A stretch of DNA of 64,000 nt from JAJDXW01 sp965223775 (lineage in GTDB: Bacteria; Pseudomonadota; Gammaproteobacteria; HK1): the NCBI GenBank assembly GCA_965223775.1, contig OZ245021.1, forward strand, positions 124,001-188,000. Reading direction: 5' to 3'. A program made the position numbers and the translations under genes. Of the stretch, positions 42,389 to 50,927 are shown in pieces (the first letter of the stretch is position 1; each line of letters begins with the position of its first letter). Under the pieces are notes generated by a model. That model saw nothing but the letters and a program-made list of their open reading frames with translations. It had not been told where the DNA came from and ran no database searches.

Positions 42389-43171
42389 ATGAGTGCGGCG
42401 GCGGCCGTGACCCTGCCGAAGACCCCGAGCTTCCGCCTGGACGGCCGGCGCGCGCTCGTGACCGGGGCCGGCCGGGGGCTCGGGCTCGCAATGGCCGCCG
42501 CGCTCGCCGAGGCGGGCGCGGAGGTGGTCCTGGCCGCCCGGAGCGGCGCGGAGGTCGAAGCCGTTGCCGAGGCCATCCGGAATCGTGGGGAGCGGGCGCG
42601 TGCGTTCGCCCTCGACGTCACCGACACCGAGCGGGCGAGGGCCGAGATCGCGACCCGCGGCCCGTTCCAGGTCCTGGTGAACAACGCCGGCACCAACCGC
42701 CCGGCTCACTTCCTCGACATGACGGAAGAGGACTACCAGGCCGTCTCGGATCTCAACGTACGGTCCGCCCTGTTCGTCGCGAAGGCCGTCGCCGAGGGCC
42801 TCGTCGAGGCCGGGGTCCCGGGTTCGATCGTCAACGTGTCCTCCCAGATGGGTCACGTCGGGGGGCCGAAGCGAACCGTCTATTGCGCGACCAAGCACGC
42901 CCTCGAAGGGGCCACCAAGGCGATGGCCTGGGAGCTCGCGGAGCACGGCATTCGGGTCAACACCATCTGCCCCACCTTCATCGAGACTCCCATGAGCCGC
43001 CCCATGCTGGAGGACGCCAAGTTTCGCGACTTCGTCACGCAGCGGATCGCGACGGGGGCGGTCGGTCGGGTGGAGGACGTGATGGGGGCGGTGATCTATC
43101 TCGCCTCCGACGCATCCTCGCTGGTGACCGGATCGGCGCTGATGATCGACGGCGGCTGGACCGCGGTCTGA
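42389..43171 (+). CDS. SDR family oxidoreductase
   Basis: A 260-residue classical short-chain dehydrogenase: VTGAGRGLGLAMAAALAEAG, VLVNNAGTNRP, VNVSSQMGHVGGPKR, catalytic YCATK and the closing MIDGGWTAV. ATG 42389 gives MSAAAAVTLPKTPSFRLDGR; a 23-residue upstream in-frame extension lacks family character. It precedes the ampG-like gene by 50 nt in the same direction. Substrate unknown, gluconate-5-dehydrogenase-like enzymes share these motifs. Confidence 0.9.
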   Translation: MSAAAAVTLPKTPSFRLDGRRALVTGAGRGLGLAMAAALAEAGAEVVLAARSGAEVEAVAEAIRNRGERARAFALDVTDTERARAEIATRGPFQVLVNNAGTNRPAHFLDMTEEDYQAVSDLNVRSALFVAKAVAEGLVEAGVPGSIVNVSSQMGHVGGPKRTVYCATKHALEGATKAMAWELAEHGIRVNTICPTFIETPMSRPMLEDAKFRDFVTQRIATGAVGRVEDVMGAVIYLASDASSLVTGSALMIDGGWTAV

Positions 43172-43220
43172 GCCGCCCGCCGCCGGGGGCAAGGAACGAG
43201 AGCGTGATCGAGGGCCCGTC

Positions 43221-44639
43221 ATGACGAGACTGGGGGACTCGCTGGCCGTCTACTTCGAGCGGCGCATGGCCCGCATCTTCCTCCTCGGGATCATCAGCGG
43301 CTTTCCATGGGTGCTGATCGGGAGCAGCCTCAGCCTCTGGCTCAAGGAAGACGGCCTCAGCCGCAGCACCATCGGTTGGGCCGGCCTCATCTTCGGCGTC
43401 TACGCCTTCAACTTCCTCTGGGCGCCGCTCATCGACCGGGTCCGGTTGCCCTGGCTGTCGGAGCGGCTCGGACACCGGCGCGCTTGGATCGTCACCCTTC
43501 AGGCCGTGATCCTGGTGTGCCTCGTCCTGTGGAGCGCCGTCGAGCCGACCGCGAACCTCACCGGCGTCATCGCCATCGGCCTCGTCATCGCCATCGCGTC
43601 CGCGACCCAGGACATCACCATCGACGCCCTCCGGATCGAGCAGATCGGCCGGGCGGAAGCTGAAGCGATGGCCGCGGGCGCGGCCACCGCGGTCGTCGGT
43701 TGGTGGACGGGGTACAAGCTCGGCGGCATCGTCGCGCTGGAGACGGCCCAGACCTTCCAGAACGCGGGGGTCGAGGACTACTGGCAGGCCACGTTCCTCG
43801 TGCTCGGGGTCGTCGTCGTCCTTTGCAATATCGGACTCTCGTTCGTTCGCGAGTCGACCTCGGCGGAACGCATCGCGGCCCAGGCCGAGGACGACGAGCG
43901 GATCGCTTCGCGCCTCGCCGTCTCCGGCCCGACCGGCCGCGCCGCCGCCTGGCTCGGCGGAACCGTCATCGGCCCGTTGATGAGCTTTTTCCGGCAGAAC
44001 GGATTCGCGATCGCGGCCGCCGTGCTCGGCTTCATCTTCCTGTTCAAGATAGGCGAGGCGTTCCTGGGGCGGATGTCCCTCATCTTCTACAAGGAGATCG
44101 GGTTCTCCAAGTCCGACATCGCCCTGTACTCCAAGGGGCTCGGCTGGGTCACCACCGTGGCGTTCACCGTGCTGGGCGGGCTCTTCGCGATCCGGATCGG
44201 CCTGGTGCGGGCCATGTTCGTATCCGGGATCGCCATGGCCCTCACGAACCTCCTGTTCGCGGTGCTCGCCTGGGCGGGCAAGTCCGAGCCGTTGTTCGCC
44301 GCGGCGGTGGTGATGGACGACCTCACGAGCGCCTTCGCGACCGTCACTTTCGTCGCCTTCATCTCGATGCTGGTGGACCGGACCTATACCGCTACGCAGT
44401 ACGCGTTGCTCGCCTCGATCGGGACGGCGGGGAGGACTCTCTTCGCCGCGTCCTCCGGCGCTCTCGTCGACTGGCTGGAAGGAGACTGGGGAACGTTCTT
44501 CGTGATCACGACCCTGATGGTGCTCCCGTCCCTCGTGTGCCTGTGGGCCATCCGCAGGAAGCTCGTCGCCATGCTGGCCGGCGCGAGGGTGCGGCTCTTC
44601 GGAAAGGAGATGGAAGACGCAGCGCAGGGAGCCTCCTGA
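43221..44639 (+). CDS. AmpG-like MFS muropeptide permease
   Basis: A 472-residue MFS protein of the PAT/AmpG branch, which imports GlcNAc-anhydromuropeptides for cell-wall recycling. Signature stretches: FLLGIISGFPWVLIGSSLSL, WAPLIDRV, RRAWIVTLQ and ASATQDITIDALRIEQ. About 12-14 hydrophobic segments. ATG 43221 is close behind the SDR gene. Converges with the exported jelly-roll gene; a short GGCCGG/CCGGCC hairpin at 44655-44669 follows its stop. AmpG assignment is by pattern, other PAT transporters are possible. Confidence 0.85.
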   Translation: MTRLGDSLAVYFERRMARIFLLGIISGFPWVLIGSSLSLWLKEDGLSRSTIGWAGLIFGVYAFNFLWAPLIDRVRLPWLSERLGHRRAWIVTLQAVILVCLVLWSAVEPTANLTGVIAIGLVIAIASATQDITIDALRIEQIGRAEAEAMAAGAATAVVGWWTGYKLGGIVALETAQTFQNAGVEDYWQATFLVLGVVVVLCNIGLSFVRESTSAERIAAQAEDDERIASRLAVSGPTGRAAAWLGGTVIGPLMSFFRQNGFAIAAAVLGFIFLFKIGEAFLGRMSLIFYKEIGFSKSDIALYSKGLGWVTTVAFTVLGGLFAIRIGLVRAMFVSGIAMALTNLLFAVLAWAGKSEPLFAAAVVMDDLTSAFATVTFVAFISMLVDRTYTATQYALLASIGTAGRTLFAASSGALVDWLEGDWGTFFVITTLMVLPSLVCLWAIRRKLVAMLAGARVRLFGKEMEDAAQGAS

Positions 44640-44714
44640 TACCTGCGTTGCAGCGGCCGGCCCCCGGCCGGCCCTCCGCCGTTGCCGTGCCGGGCCCGAT
44701 TCTTGACGGCCTTG

Positions 44715-45212
44715 TTACTTGATCATCGAGAAAATGATTGAAGGCACCAATGGTTCACCGGGCGGCTGGATAGCTTCAATGCAGATGTTCGCCTCCGGGT
44801 TATTGGCCGACATCAGTACCTCCAGAACGTCACCCGACTCCAGCGGGACAATTCCCTGCGAAATGATGACGTCCTTGGCCATGCTGCCGGCATCCTGACA
44901 AAGCTGCACGTTGGAATTGGCCACATCACTTCCGTTTACCCGCAGCCACAAGTCAAAACAGCCCAGCGGTCCTGCACCTTCGCGCCCAACCTGGGGGGCG
45001 GCGACGACCAGATATGGTCCGGCTTCACTGACGGTGATCTTGTCGTCCGCCAGAGCAATGCCGTTGGCTGCGTCCGTTATGTCGATCCTGACTACTTCAG
45101 GTGCCGTGCCCGGGCATTGGGAAATGGACGAGGATGCCTGTAGATACTGGCCGGCGTTCGCCACGCTCACCGACAGCACGAGCAAGACCAGTGTAGAACT
45201 CAGCTTCTTCAT
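44715..45212 (-). CDS. Exported small protein, possible C1q/TNF-like jelly roll
   Basis: A 165-residue secreted protein. ATG 45212, with AAGGAG 7 nt upstream, gives a clean signal peptide MKKLSSTLVLLVLSVSVANA followed by GQYLQAS. The mature part has alternating strands: ITVSEAGPYLVVAAPQVG, CFDLWLRVNGSDVANSNV and IVPLESGDVLEVLMSANN, resembling C1q-like jelly-roll domains. Four Cys may form disulfides. Base composition is visibly lower in G+C than neighbouring genes, suggesting transfer. No partner gene. Function unknown. Confidence 0.7.
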   Translation of the reverse strand: MKKLSSTLVLLVLSVSVANAGQYLQASSSISQCPGTAPEVVRIDITDAANGIALADDKITVSEAGPYLVVAAPQVGREGAGPLGCFDLWLRVNGSDVANSNVQLCQDAGSMAKDVIISQGIVPLESGDVLEVLMSANNPEANICIEAIQPPGEPLVPSIIFSMIK

Positions 45213-45474
45213 GAGATTGGCTCCTTTGCCATACCTGCTTGTTCCGCAACCTAGCACGCTGATGGTGTCGGAGCAAAATTCTCTCGCTGCAACCCGGGAC
45301 CCTCCTCCCGGTCGAGCTCTCGCGTCCCGCGTCCCGCGCTCCGGCGCTCCGGCGCTTCGGCGCTCGCGCTCCACGATACTCGCAATCGAGTCTTTCGATG
45401 TCTGGCTCATCGTCTCCCCCCGTTGACCGCCCCTTCGATTGACGGACTCCGGCCAGTGGAGGAGGGGCCGGGGA

Positions 45475-45480
45475 TATAAT
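45475..45480 (+). promoter_or_regulatory. TATAAT box before the VOC gene
   Basis: A perfect TATAAT lies 43 bases before ATG 45524. No good -35 sits at 17 nt. The rest of the 311-bp gap toward the divergent exported-protein gene shows no gene; GCTCCGGCGCTCCGGCGCTTCGG-like short repeats occur at about 45340-45365. Confidence 0.4.
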
Positions 45481-45523
45481 TCGGACGAGGGGATGCGTTC
45501 CAGAACAACCGGGGAAGACACCG

Positions 45524-45946
45524 ATGTCGCTCAACACCTATCTCTTCTTCGACGGCAACTGCCGTGAAGCGTTCGAGTTCTATCGCTCGGTGTTCGGCGG
45601 GGAGTTCTCGGTGCTTCAGGCCTTCGGCGACGGGCCGCCGGACATGAACGTGCCGGAGTCCGAGAAGGACCGGATCATGCACGTCTCCCTGCCGATCGGA
45701 TCCGGCGTGCTGATGGGGAGCGACAGCACCTCGGCCTTCGGGCCGCCCCCTGTGCAGGGCAACAACTTCGCGATTTCCGTCGTGGGCGAGAGCAGGGAGC
45801 ACTGCGACCACGTGTTCGCCGGGCTTTCGGTTGGCGGCACGGTCAAGATGGCGATGCAGGAGACCTTCTGGGGCGCCTATTTCGGAAACTGGACGGACCG
45901 CTTCGGCATCGACTGGATGATCAACCACGACCTTTCGCAGGCGTGA
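45524..45946 (+). CDS. VOC family protein, PhnB-like
   Basis: A 140-residue vicinal-oxygen-chelate-fold protein: MSLNTYLFFDGNCREAFEFY, RSVFGGEFSVLQ, IMHVSLPIGSGVLMGSD and FWGAYFGNWTDRFGIDWMIN. The pattern is that of PhnB/3-demethylubiquinone-type glyoxalase relatives, mostly of unknown function or involved in resistance and dioxygenase chemistry. It stands just before the PhyH gene, 34 nt away, in the same direction. Confidence 0.9.
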   Translation: MSLNTYLFFDGNCREAFEFYRSVFGGEFSVLQAFGDGPPDMNVPESEKDRIMHVSLPIGSGVLMGSDSTSAFGPPPVQGNNFAISVVGESREHCDHVFAGLSVGGTVKMAMQETFWGAYFGNWTDRFGIDWMINHDLSQA

Positions 45947-45980
45947 GCGGGGGGCCTGCCGTCCGGACCCTTCGGCCGAT

Positions 45981-46889
45981 ATGAACGGCGACTGCCGCGC
46001 CTTCGGATGCACCGTTCCGACCGAGATGGTCGGCGAGCTGGCCGACGTGTCGGCGCTGCTCGTCGCTCCGAATCGGCTCCGACGGCGTCTCGCGGACGAC
46101 GGCTACGCGCTGCTCCGGGGCGTGCTCGACGAAGGCGAGGTCATGGCGGCCCGCGAGGCCGTGTTCCGACGGCTTCACGAGGTGGGGGAGATCGATTCGC
46201 CCGCCCGGGACGGCATCGCCACCGGCGCGAGCCGGCGGCGGACGGTGGCCGGCGATCTCGGCCGGTTCTGGAAATCGGTGGTCGACATGCCAGCGCTCCG
46301 GCGGGTGACCAACGGCCCGCGCCTCGGCCGGGTCATGGAGACGGTCTGGGGCGAGCCGGCCCGCGGCATGGACTACCTCTTCCTTCGTGCCGGCGCCCCC
46401 GGGAGCGCGACCGGCCTGCACTACGATTTTCCGTTCTTCACCCGAGCCACCCCGCGGATGTACACGGTGTGGGTTCCCGTCGGACCCGTTCCGGTGACCG
46501 ACGGTTCCCTCGTGGTGGTCGAGGGATCGCGCCGCTTCGACGACATCCTGGAGCACCTCGACGGGTTCGACATCGAGCTCGACGATACCCGGAAGGCGGA
46601 GGTGTCGCACGATCCCGTCGCATTCGCCCGCGAGCGCGGATGCCGCCTGCTGACCGCCGATTTCGCGCCCGGCGACATCCTCGTCTTCGACATGTTCACG
46701 ATGCACGGCTCGCTCGACAACCATTCGCCCCTCGGGCGGGTGCGCCTGTCCTGCGACGTTCGCTACCAGCCGTCGGCGGACCCGTTCGACCCCCGCTACT
46801 TCGGGCCGGACCCGGGGGGCACCTTCGGCGGCGGCTACGGCGAGCTCAACGGCGCGAAGCCGCTCGACGAGCCGTGGCATCGCCGGTAG
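45981..46889 (+). CDS. Phytanoyl-CoA dioxygenase (PhyH) family protein
   Basis: A 302-residue Fe(II)/2-oxoglutarate-dependent oxygenase. Iron facial triad: H-x-D in TGLHYDFPFF and the distal His in FDMFTMHGSLDN, with a downstream Arg (GRVRLSCDVRYQ) for 2-oxoglutarate. Lead helix RRRLADDGYALLRGVLDEGE is typical. It probably hydroxylates a small molecule; the family includes ectoine hydroxylase and many unknowns. A 234-bp foldback element begins 18 bases after its stop. Confidence 0.88.
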   Translation: MNGDCRAFGCTVPTEMVGELADVSALLVAPNRLRRRLADDGYALLRGVLDEGEVMAAREAVFRRLHEVGEIDSPARDGIATGASRRRTVAGDLGRFWKSVVDMPALRRVTNGPRLGRVMETVWGEPARGMDYLFLRAGAPGSATGLHYDFPFFTRATPRMYTVWVPVGPVPVTDGSLVVVEGSRRFDDILEHLDGFDIELDDTRKAEVSHDPVAFARERGCRLLTADFAPGDILVFDMFTMHGSLDNHSPLGRVRLSCDVRYQPSADPFDPRYFGPDPGGTFGGGYGELNGAKPLDEPWHRR

Positions 46890-46907
46890 TCGGACGAGAG
46901 CCGCTGG

Positions 46908-47141
46908 CCCGGAAAAATCACCGATTTTCGTCGCGAGGGCGCCGCGAAGCTGCGAAGCACAATGCCGTGGTAGCGGGCCGCACGGACCGCAAGAGCGCTT
47001 ACGCGCTGGCGAAGGCGTAGCCGACAAGCGCGTTCGCGCTGTCGAAGCGGCTTGAGGGAGTACGGCCCGGTACCGCGGCGACCTTGGGAGCGCGAAGCGA
47101 CAGATTGGCGTCCGCAGCAGGAAATCGGTGATTTTTCCGGG
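46908..47141. mobile_element. MITE-like foldback element with perfect 20-bp terminal inverted repeats
   Basis: CCCGGAAAAATCACCGATTT (46908-46927) and its exact reverse complement (47122-47141) bound a 234-bp segment with no coding frame. Interior halves also pair imperfectly (GCCGTGGTAGCGGGCCG against CGGCCCGGTACCGCGGC), so the whole element could fold into one long hairpin. I see no clear target-site duplication and no second copy in this window. It separates PhyH from the HepT gene. Confidence 0.7.
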
Positions 47142-47262
47142 CTTGCCTCCATTTGGGCCGGCGCATTGCGTTCTGTTCTCGGGACCTGGATCAGGACCTG
47201 GCCGAGGCGTGTCGCAGGACGAACCGTGTCGGTGGGGGCGAGCGTGGCACTGTCGGCGGGCG

Positions 47263-47730
47263 CTACGGACCCCCCGGCTCGAGTTCGGCGAGAAATTCCT
47301 CCACGTCCCTCCACAACAGCGGCCGGAGAACCCGGGCGTCCTCCAGAACGATACGAAGCTGCCTCCCGTCGATCTCGGCGCTGTAGGCGTGCCGGACGAC
47401 GTGGCGGAAGCGGCGCAGGTTGACGAGAAGCGATAGAGCTTCACCGGACACGGCGGCCGGCCGGACGCCGGGTACCGCGACCCGCATTCGCCTGAGGAGC
47501 GCCGTGTGATAACCGGAGCCGGCTGTGACATGGTTCTCGCAGGCGTCCGCAACAAGTTCGAACAACCCTTCCGCCGCGCTGTAGAGGTTGTGCAGTTGCA
47601 GGGCAAGACTCTCGAGGCCGGCGGGACCGGACACCCGTTCTCGCTCATCGATGCGGTCGTAGACGGCGGCGATCTCGAGGAGCTGCGCCCGAACCTGCGC
47701 CGCGAACGCTACGTACCGATCCGGGTCCAT
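47263..47730 (-). CDS. hepT: HepT-type HEPN toxin
   Basis: A 155-residue HEPN ribonuclease. The catalytic motif R109-HVVR-H114-A-Y116 is exactly the R-x4-H-x-Y of HepT toxins, whose Tyr is AMPylated by MntA. Helical lead: AQVRAQLLEIAAVYDRIDE and LQLHNLYSAAEGLFELVADA. ATG 47730 overlaps the end of the antitoxin gene by 22 nt, as usual for mntA-hepT. A longer in-frame version from 47769 exists. Its 3' end is near the foldback element. Confidence 0.85.
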   Translation of the reverse strand: MDPDRYVAFAAQVRAQLLEIAAVYDRIDERERVSGPAGLESLALQLHNLYSAAEGLFELVADACENHVTAGSGYHTALLRRMRVAVPGVRPAAVSGEALSLLVNLRRFRHVVRHAYSAEIDGRQLRIVLEDARVLRPLLWRDVEEFLAELEPGGP

Positions 47731-48062
47731 CTCAGTCCCGTCCGTCGAATCGAATCGGCGAAATGACAAGTGTCGATCGGCACCAGGTCGATCTCGCGCT
47801 CCAGTCCCTCTTCCAGGTGGCCCATGAGCGCGAAGTAGGCGCGGGGCTCGAGGTCGGGGACGGCGATATCGACATCGGAACGAGCATCGAAGCGGCCGGG
47901 GCGAACGACGGAGCCGAACAGGATCGCCTCGTCCAGATCGACCGGCGATTCATCAAGCAGACGCAACGCCCGCGCCCGCACCGCAAGGCGCAGCTTCTCG
48001 CGTTCCGTCCGCTGCCGCTCCAGCGCCCGGTCCAGGACGTCGGTCTTGAATCCACCCGCCAT
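47709..48062 (-). CDS. mntA: MntA-type nucleotidyltransferase antitoxin
   Basis: A 117-residue minimal nucleotidyltransferase. Active site GS-x11-D-x-D in LFGSVVRPGRFDARSDVDIA (G50, S51, D63, D65) and a third carboxylate in EIDLVPID. ATG 48062 gives MAGGFKTDVLDRALERQR. In characterised pairs this enzyme AMPylates and silences the HepT toxin. It is first in the two-gene operon. Confidence 0.88.
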   Translation of the reverse strand: MAGGFKTDVLDRALERQRTEREKLRLAVRARALRLLDESPVDLDEAILFGSVVRPGRFDARSDVDIAVPDLEPRAYFALMGHLEEGLEREIDLVPIDTCHFADSIRRTGLRWTRIGT

Positions 48063-48148
48063 GCGCCGAGTATAGGTGCGCCCGTGCGGTCCGTAACGAT
48101 GGTCCCGATGGTGCGGGAGCGGGATGGCGGCGAGATCTCCGGGCTCGG

Positions 48149-49633
48149 CTACCCTGCATCCGAGCCGGAAGGGTTGGCGAGGTGGCGGTTCTCCGTGTAG
48201 TACCGGCGTACCGCCTCGCGGCGGCGGCGGTCCCGGGCCGGCTGCTCGGGTGGGATCCCGGCCTCCTTCCGGGCGCGGGCCATCAGCTCGGCCTCCATCT
48301 CCGCGAGATCGAGGTTCGCGAGGCGCCCGTCCCGGAGCACGTCGCGCCCGTCCACGACCAGGTGCTGGACGTGGCTCGCGGTCGCCCGGGTCAGCAACAC
48401 GTCCACTTCGTTCTCGCTCGGGACCAGGAAGTCGTCGCTCATCGCCGCGTAGTCGAGGGCCACGAGGTCGGCGCGCGCGCCGGCCGCGATCGTCCCGTGG
48501 TCCTCGGCGCCGTCGATGATCCGGCCGCCGTCGCGGTAGACCCCCTCGAAGAGCCGGGCGGGCGGAAGGGCCGGCTCGAGCCCGGTACCGTTGTGGAGCC
48601 TCCAGGTAAGGCGAAGGTCCCGGAAGTAGTCCTGGTCGTCGTCGTGAGCGCCGCCGTCGAGCCCGAATCCGAAGCGCACGCCGTGCTCGATGAAGCGGGA
48701 GAGCGGGGCGACCCCGGAGCGAAGCCGCAGGTTCGAGGAGGTGTTGACCGCCACCGTCACCCCGCGCGCGGCGAGCAGCTCGCACTCGGGCTCGGTGAGC
48801 TGCACGCCGTGGGCGACGGCAAGGCGGGGCGAAAGGAGGCCGATGTCGTCGAGGTGCCGGAGGATGCCCTGCCGATAGGTGAAGTCCAGCCACTCGCGCT
48901 GCCGCGGCGACTCCAGCAGGTGCATGTGGACGCGACGGTCGTGGTCCGCCGAGGCCCGCGCGATGCGCTCCAGGGTCGAGTCCCGGCACCACTGCGGCCC
49001 GATCGGTCCGTACTGCACCCGGAACCGTTCGCTCTCGAACGCGGTCGCGATCGCCTCCACCTGGTCCACCAGGTGCTCGGCGGGGACCGTGCGGGACAGG
49101 GCCGCGTTCAGGCGGGCCTGGTCCACCGGGTCGAGGTGCGGAAGCAACGCGCGCTGGTCGCCGTAGGCGAAGGCGTTGCGATCGAGGATCGGGCACGAGA
49201 AGGCGACCCGGATACCGACATCGGCCGCCGCCCGGGCGACGCCGGCCGCCTCGCCGGCGAGCCGGTCCGCGGCGAGCGAGTTGTGGCAGTGCACGGTTGC
49301 GCCGATGCCGGAATGCGCCATCCGGCCGAAGGCGACGGCCGCTTCGAGCCAGGGGTCGATGGTCGGCCGGCCGGTGAGCGAGGCGATCCAGCACTCGAGG
49401 GCGTCGTCGGCGCCGCCGAGGGCGAGCGGTCGAAGCCCGTAGCCGTGGTCGTGAGCATTCACCATTGCGGGCAGCGCGAGGAGATCCTCCTCCGCACGCC
49501 GGCCGGCGTCGGCGGCCCCGGAGTTCACCGATCGAATCCGGCCGTCCTTCACCTCCACGACCGCATCCCGGAGCACCGCCTCCCGTCCGGGCGCGGCGAG
49601 GAGCCGCCGGAACGAGAGGATCCGCGAGCTCAT
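48149..49633 (-). CDS. Amidohydrolase family protein (TRZ/ATZ/cytosine-deaminase-like)
   Basis: A 494-residue metal-dependent hydrolase. Metal and catalytic residues: VNAHDHG (first pair), VHMHLLES, AVAHGVQLTE and FGLDGGAHDDDQ. N-terminal small beta domain MSSRILSFRRLLAAPGREA, closing sandwich HLVVDGRDVLRDGRL. The architecture is that of deaminases and chlorohydrolases acting on heterocycles or guanidino/urea compounds. Start ATG 49633 overlaps the stop of the LysR gene by 4 nt, so both are co-transcribed. Substrate unknown. Confidence 0.9.
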   Translation of the reverse strand: MSSRILSFRRLLAAPGREAVLRDAVVEVKDGRIRSVNSGAADAGRRAEEDLLALPAMVNAHDHGYGLRPLALGGADDALECWIASLTGRPTIDPWLEAAVAFGRMAHSGIGATVHCHNSLAADRLAGEAAGVARAAADVGIRVAFSCPILDRNAFAYGDQRALLPHLDPVDQARLNAALSRTVPAEHLVDQVEAIATAFESERFRVQYGPIGPQWCRDSTLERIARASADHDRRVHMHLLESPRQREWLDFTYRQGILRHLDDIGLLSPRLAVAHGVQLTEPECELLAARGVTVAVNTSSNLRLRSGVAPLSRFIEHGVRFGFGLDGGAHDDDQDYFRDLRLTWRLHNGTGLEPALPPARLFEGVYRDGGRIIDGAEDHGTIAAGARADLVALDYAAMSDDFLVPSENEVDVLLTRATASHVQHLVVDGRDVLRDGRLANLDLAEMEAELMARARKEAGIPPEQPARDRRRREAVRRYYTENRHLANPSGSDAG

Positions 49634-50550
49634 GCGGCCCGGGTCTCGAAGTCCGCCGCGAAGCGTGCGAGCGCCGCCTTGAGGTGCGCGGCCATCGTCC
49701 GCACCGCGACCGTCGGCGAACGATCCGACGACATGATGAGGGAGAGCCGGAGCCGGGTCAGCCGCTCGTCTTCGAGGCGCACCGCCACCAGCCGTCCGCT
49801 GCCGAGCTCCTCCACGAAGCCGAGACGGGTATAGAAGGCGACGCCGGCGCCCCGGAGCAGAAGCCGCTTCATGAGGGCCAGGGTGTTGGAAGTCAGCACG
49901 GGCTGGTGCGCGCGCTTGAACGCCTCCATCTCGTCGCCGAGGAAGGCGCCCATCGAGCTCGAACTTTCCTGGTAGATGAGCGGATAGGCGCCGCATTCCT
50001 CCAGGGTCACGGAGGATTGGCCGGCGAGATCGTGGTCCGGGGCCATGATGGCGTGCATGGCGCACGGAACCTGCCCGAGAACGCTGATCCCGCGGCGGAG
50101 CGGGGAGTGGAAGGTTAGAGCAAGGTCGGCGCTGCCCTGGGCGATCGCCTGCGTCGTCCTCATGGGATCGCCCGAGATCACCCGGACCTCCACGGCCGGG
50201 TGATCGGCGATGAATGGCGACAGCGCCTCGGGCAGGAAATGGACCGTGAGGCTGTCGAGGGTGAGGATGGTGACCGTGCCGCTGATCACGCCCTTGCGGT
50301 TGTCGACCTCGCTCTTCAGGCGAGCGAAGTCCCGGAGCGTAGCCCGGAAATGGCCGAGGACCAGGCGCCCGCTGTCGGTCAGCCGCATCCCGTCCGGGCG
50401 CCGCTCGAAGAGCGGCGTGCCGAATTGGCTCTCCAGCTTGAGAATCTGCCGGTTGACGGCCGAGGCCGACACGCTGAGCCGCTCCGAGGCACGCCGGATC
50501 GAGCCCTCCTCGGCGACCGCTTCGAAATAGCGCAGTACCGGGGCGTGCAT
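49630..50550 (-). CDS. LysR family transcriptional regulator
   Basis: A 306-residue LysR regulator: HTH VLRYFEAVAEEGSIRRASER, LSVSASAVNRQILKLE, FGTPLFERRPDGMRLT; effector domain ISGTVTILTLDSLTVHFLPE through LALTFHSPLRRGI. ATG 50550 gives MHAPVLRYFEAVAEEG. It heads an operon with the amidohydrolase (ATGA overlap) and likely controls it. The ferredoxin gene ends 11 nt upstream. Confidence 0.93.
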   Translation of the reverse strand: MHAPVLRYFEAVAEEGSIRRASERLSVSASAVNRQILKLESQFGTPLFERRPDGMRLTDSGRLVLGHFRATLRDFARLKSEVDNRKGVISGTVTILTLDSLTVHFLPEALSPFIADHPAVEVRVISGDPMRTTQAIAQGSADLALTFHSPLRRGISVLGQVPCAMHAIMAPDHDLAGQSSVTLEECGAYPLIYQESSSSMGAFLGDEMEAFKRAHQPVLTSNTLALMKRLLLRGAGVAFYTRLGFVEELGSGRLVAVRLEDERLTRLRLSLIMSSDRSPTVAVRTMAAHLKAALARFAADFETRAA

Positions 50551-50561
50551 CCGCCTGGGCG

Positions 50562-50900
50562 CTAGTCCGCGTCCGCGTCCGGGTCCCAGTCCGCGACCAC
50601 CGGATGGTCCATTTCGGTGCAATAGTCCGGACCGACGCCGCCGGGGCTGCCCCAGCCGGTGACGCCGCTCCCGAAGAACTCCGCGTTGACGGCCATGAAC
50701 GGGGCGGACTCGCAGGGCAGATCCTCCTCGGCAAAGATCGCCTCGACCGGACATACCGAGACGCAGATGGCGCAGTTCACGCACTCGTCCGGCTGGATGT
50801 AGAACATCCGGCCGCCCTCGTAGATGCAGTCGACCGGGCAGACGTTGGTGCAGTCGCCGTCCTTCACGTCGATGCACGCTTCGGCAATGACGTAGGTCAT
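50562..50900 (-). CDS. fdxA: 7Fe ferredoxin, FdI/FdxA type
   Basis: A 112-residue ferredoxin with one [3Fe-4S] and one [4Fe-4S] cluster. Cysteines C9, C17 and C50 match the 3Fe ligands of Azotobacter FdI; C21, C40, C43 and C46 match the 4Fe ligands; C25 is the free one. Key stretches: CIDVKDGDCTNVCPVDC and ECVNCAICVSVCP. The acidic C-terminal tail (DWDPDADAD) is usual. Electron donor, possibly for a neighbouring oxidoreductase. Confidence 0.94.
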   Translation of the reverse strand: MTYVIAEACIDVKDGDCTNVCPVDCIYEGGRMFYIQPDECVNCAICVSVCPVEAIFAEEDLPCESAPFMAVNAEFFGSGVTGWGSPGGVGPDYCTEMDHPVVADWDPDADAD

Positions 50901-50927
50901 GCGCCCGCCCCTCCCCGCGCCCTCAAC

